Positions 63,448 through 64,000 of a stretch of 64,000 nucleotides of DNA are shown one piece after another. The stretch lies in assembly GCF_014596725.1 (NCBI RefSeq), contig NZ_JACVEG010000004.1:62001-126000 (forward strand), written 5' to 3'. The position numbers and the translations under genes are program-made. This DNA is from Vibrio sp. Y2-5. Lineage in GTDB: Bacteria; Pseudomonadota; Gammaproteobacteria; Enterobacterales; Vibrionaceae. The notes beneath the pieces are model-generated. The model did no database searches, was not told where the DNA came from, and worked only from the letters and a program-made list of their open reading frames with translations. Numbering within the stretch: position 1 is the first letter of the stretch; every line of letters starts with the position of its first letter.

Positions 63448-64000
63448 GTGGAACTACAAAATCTCTCTCGACCAGAATTAGCTATTGTATGTAAGCTTTT
63501 TGGAGCACTCTTTTACTACCCACCCAGAGATTTTAACCAATTCCCATTTGGAACTTACTTCGAGGAAGACGAAGTAGAAACACCGATTCAAGAAGTGAAT
63601 CAGGTTTTGAACAGCTTTAAGTTTACCAATCAACAAGCGTTGCAAGAGGAACATGACCGCTTGTTCACCATGAATGATGATATGCCCGCTCCTCCTTGGT
63701 CTTCTATGTATCTGGATAGAGAATCGGTCCTATTTGGTCAAGCACATAAAAAATATTGTGACTTCATTGAACACTGCGGTTTAGGGCTGCGTGAAGATTC
63801 AACCGACCCTGAAGACCATATCGGCCTGATGCTGATCATTCTGGGTATGCTGATCGAAGACGAGCAAGAACAACACGTCAAAGAGATGTTGGGAGATTAT
63901 CTTGTTACATGGTCTGGCTACTACTTTGCTAACCTGAAAAAGTGTTCGGCAGACAGCGTCTACTCAGAGCTTGCCGATCAAGTAAAACGTCTTCTAGAAC
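63448..64000 (+). CDS. TorD/DmsD-family chaperone (3' end outside window)
   Basis: 184 residues are visible, starting at a GTG with AAAGG upstream. All-helical redox-enzyme maturation family: LAIVCKLFGALFYYPP at the start, EEHDRLFTMNDDMPAPPWSS in the middle and EDHIGLMLIILGMLIEDEQ, the 'EDHI' signature. Such proteins guide molybdoenzymes with twin-arginine signals (TorA, DmsA, formate dehydrogenase). The partner gene should lie to the right of the window. Confidence 0.82.
   Translation, partial: MELQNLSRPELAIVCKLFGALFYYPPRDFNQFPFGTYFEEDEVETPIQEVNQVLNSFKFTNQQALQEEHDRLFTMNDDMPAPPWSSMYLDRESVLFGQAHKKYCDFIEHCGLGLREDSTDPEDHIGLMLIILGMLIEDEQEQHVKEMLGDYLVTWSGYYFANLKKCSADSVYSELADQVKRLLE

Noticed and set aside
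1..64000. CRISPR arrays, integron attC/VCR repeats, tRNA or rRNA genes, IS transposases
   Set aside because: Looked for and not seen by eye in either strand.

Overview
The window is from a Vibrio (Vibrionaceae) and almost certainly from the replication-terminus region of the second chromosome. The backbone order ddl, DUF3319 gene, yciH/SUI1 gene, yoaH-like gene (vxrE), vxrD-C-B-A, pntB-pntA is the order I recall around VCA0563-VCA0572 of V. cholerae chromosome 2. Two sequence signals agree: a 28-bp dif site at 11023-11050, and three perfect matS-type sites (GTGACRNYGTCAC) at 22158, 24442 and 41627. Species cannot be fixed from the sequence alone.

Left part (1-11 kb): the C-terminal half of an SgrR-like regulator, a zinc-ribbon protein, a 25-residue membrane peptide with its own terminator, a YhaJ-like LysR regulator, the protein acetyltransferase patZ, a SPOR lipoprotein, ddl, a Cre-like recombinase with a degenerate active site, DUF3319-yciH, and a divergent DsbA-family/LysR pair. 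A short remnant of a response-regulator receiver domain lies just before dif.

Accessory region (11.0-16.3 kb): directly beside dif is a 5'-truncated zot gene from a filamentous phage, followed by a large stem-loop. Then come AT-rich cargo genes and two copies of a recurring unit: a small phage-type gene (DUF3653-like as I recall it), broken at the same spot in both copies, an RBS-sequestering hairpin, and 86 nt further a dif-like Xer att site (14129-14157 and 16290-16318). Cargo includes two proteins with two N-terminal membrane segments and an FRG-domain protein, both types linked to phage defence. I read this as nested or tandem Xer-exploiting integrative elements carrying candidate defence genes at dif2.

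Central part (16.8-31 kb): an overlapping four-gene operon (acyl/acetyl-CoA synthetase, fused E1 alpha-beta 2-oxoacid dehydrogenase, lipoyl E2, acyl carrier protein) without an E3 gene; the VxrABCDE (WigKR/VbrKR) cell-wall stress system; the transhydrogenase pntAB; and HlyU-like/ComFB genes. PatZ acetylates CoA synthetases in other bacteria, so patZ and the synthetase gene may be functionally linked.

Right part (31-64 kb): ordinary accessory metabolism and signalling. It holds two diguanylate cyclases, an outer-membrane barrel protein, a SigZ-like sigma factor with permease and thioredoxin, DoxX, an ornithine/lysine decarboxylase with an FNR box, a candidate leader peptide and an attenuator, a PNPOx/MocR pair, malI/malX with two palindromic operators, a PAS chemotaxis receptor, mtgA, a CPBP protease, a HAD phosphatase, psuK-psuG, an MHYT hybrid kinase with an HD-GYP regulator, a nemR/nemA pair sharing a long palindromic operator, a LysR regulator, two tandem DUF3316 genes, and the start of a TorD-family chaperone that runs off the right edge.
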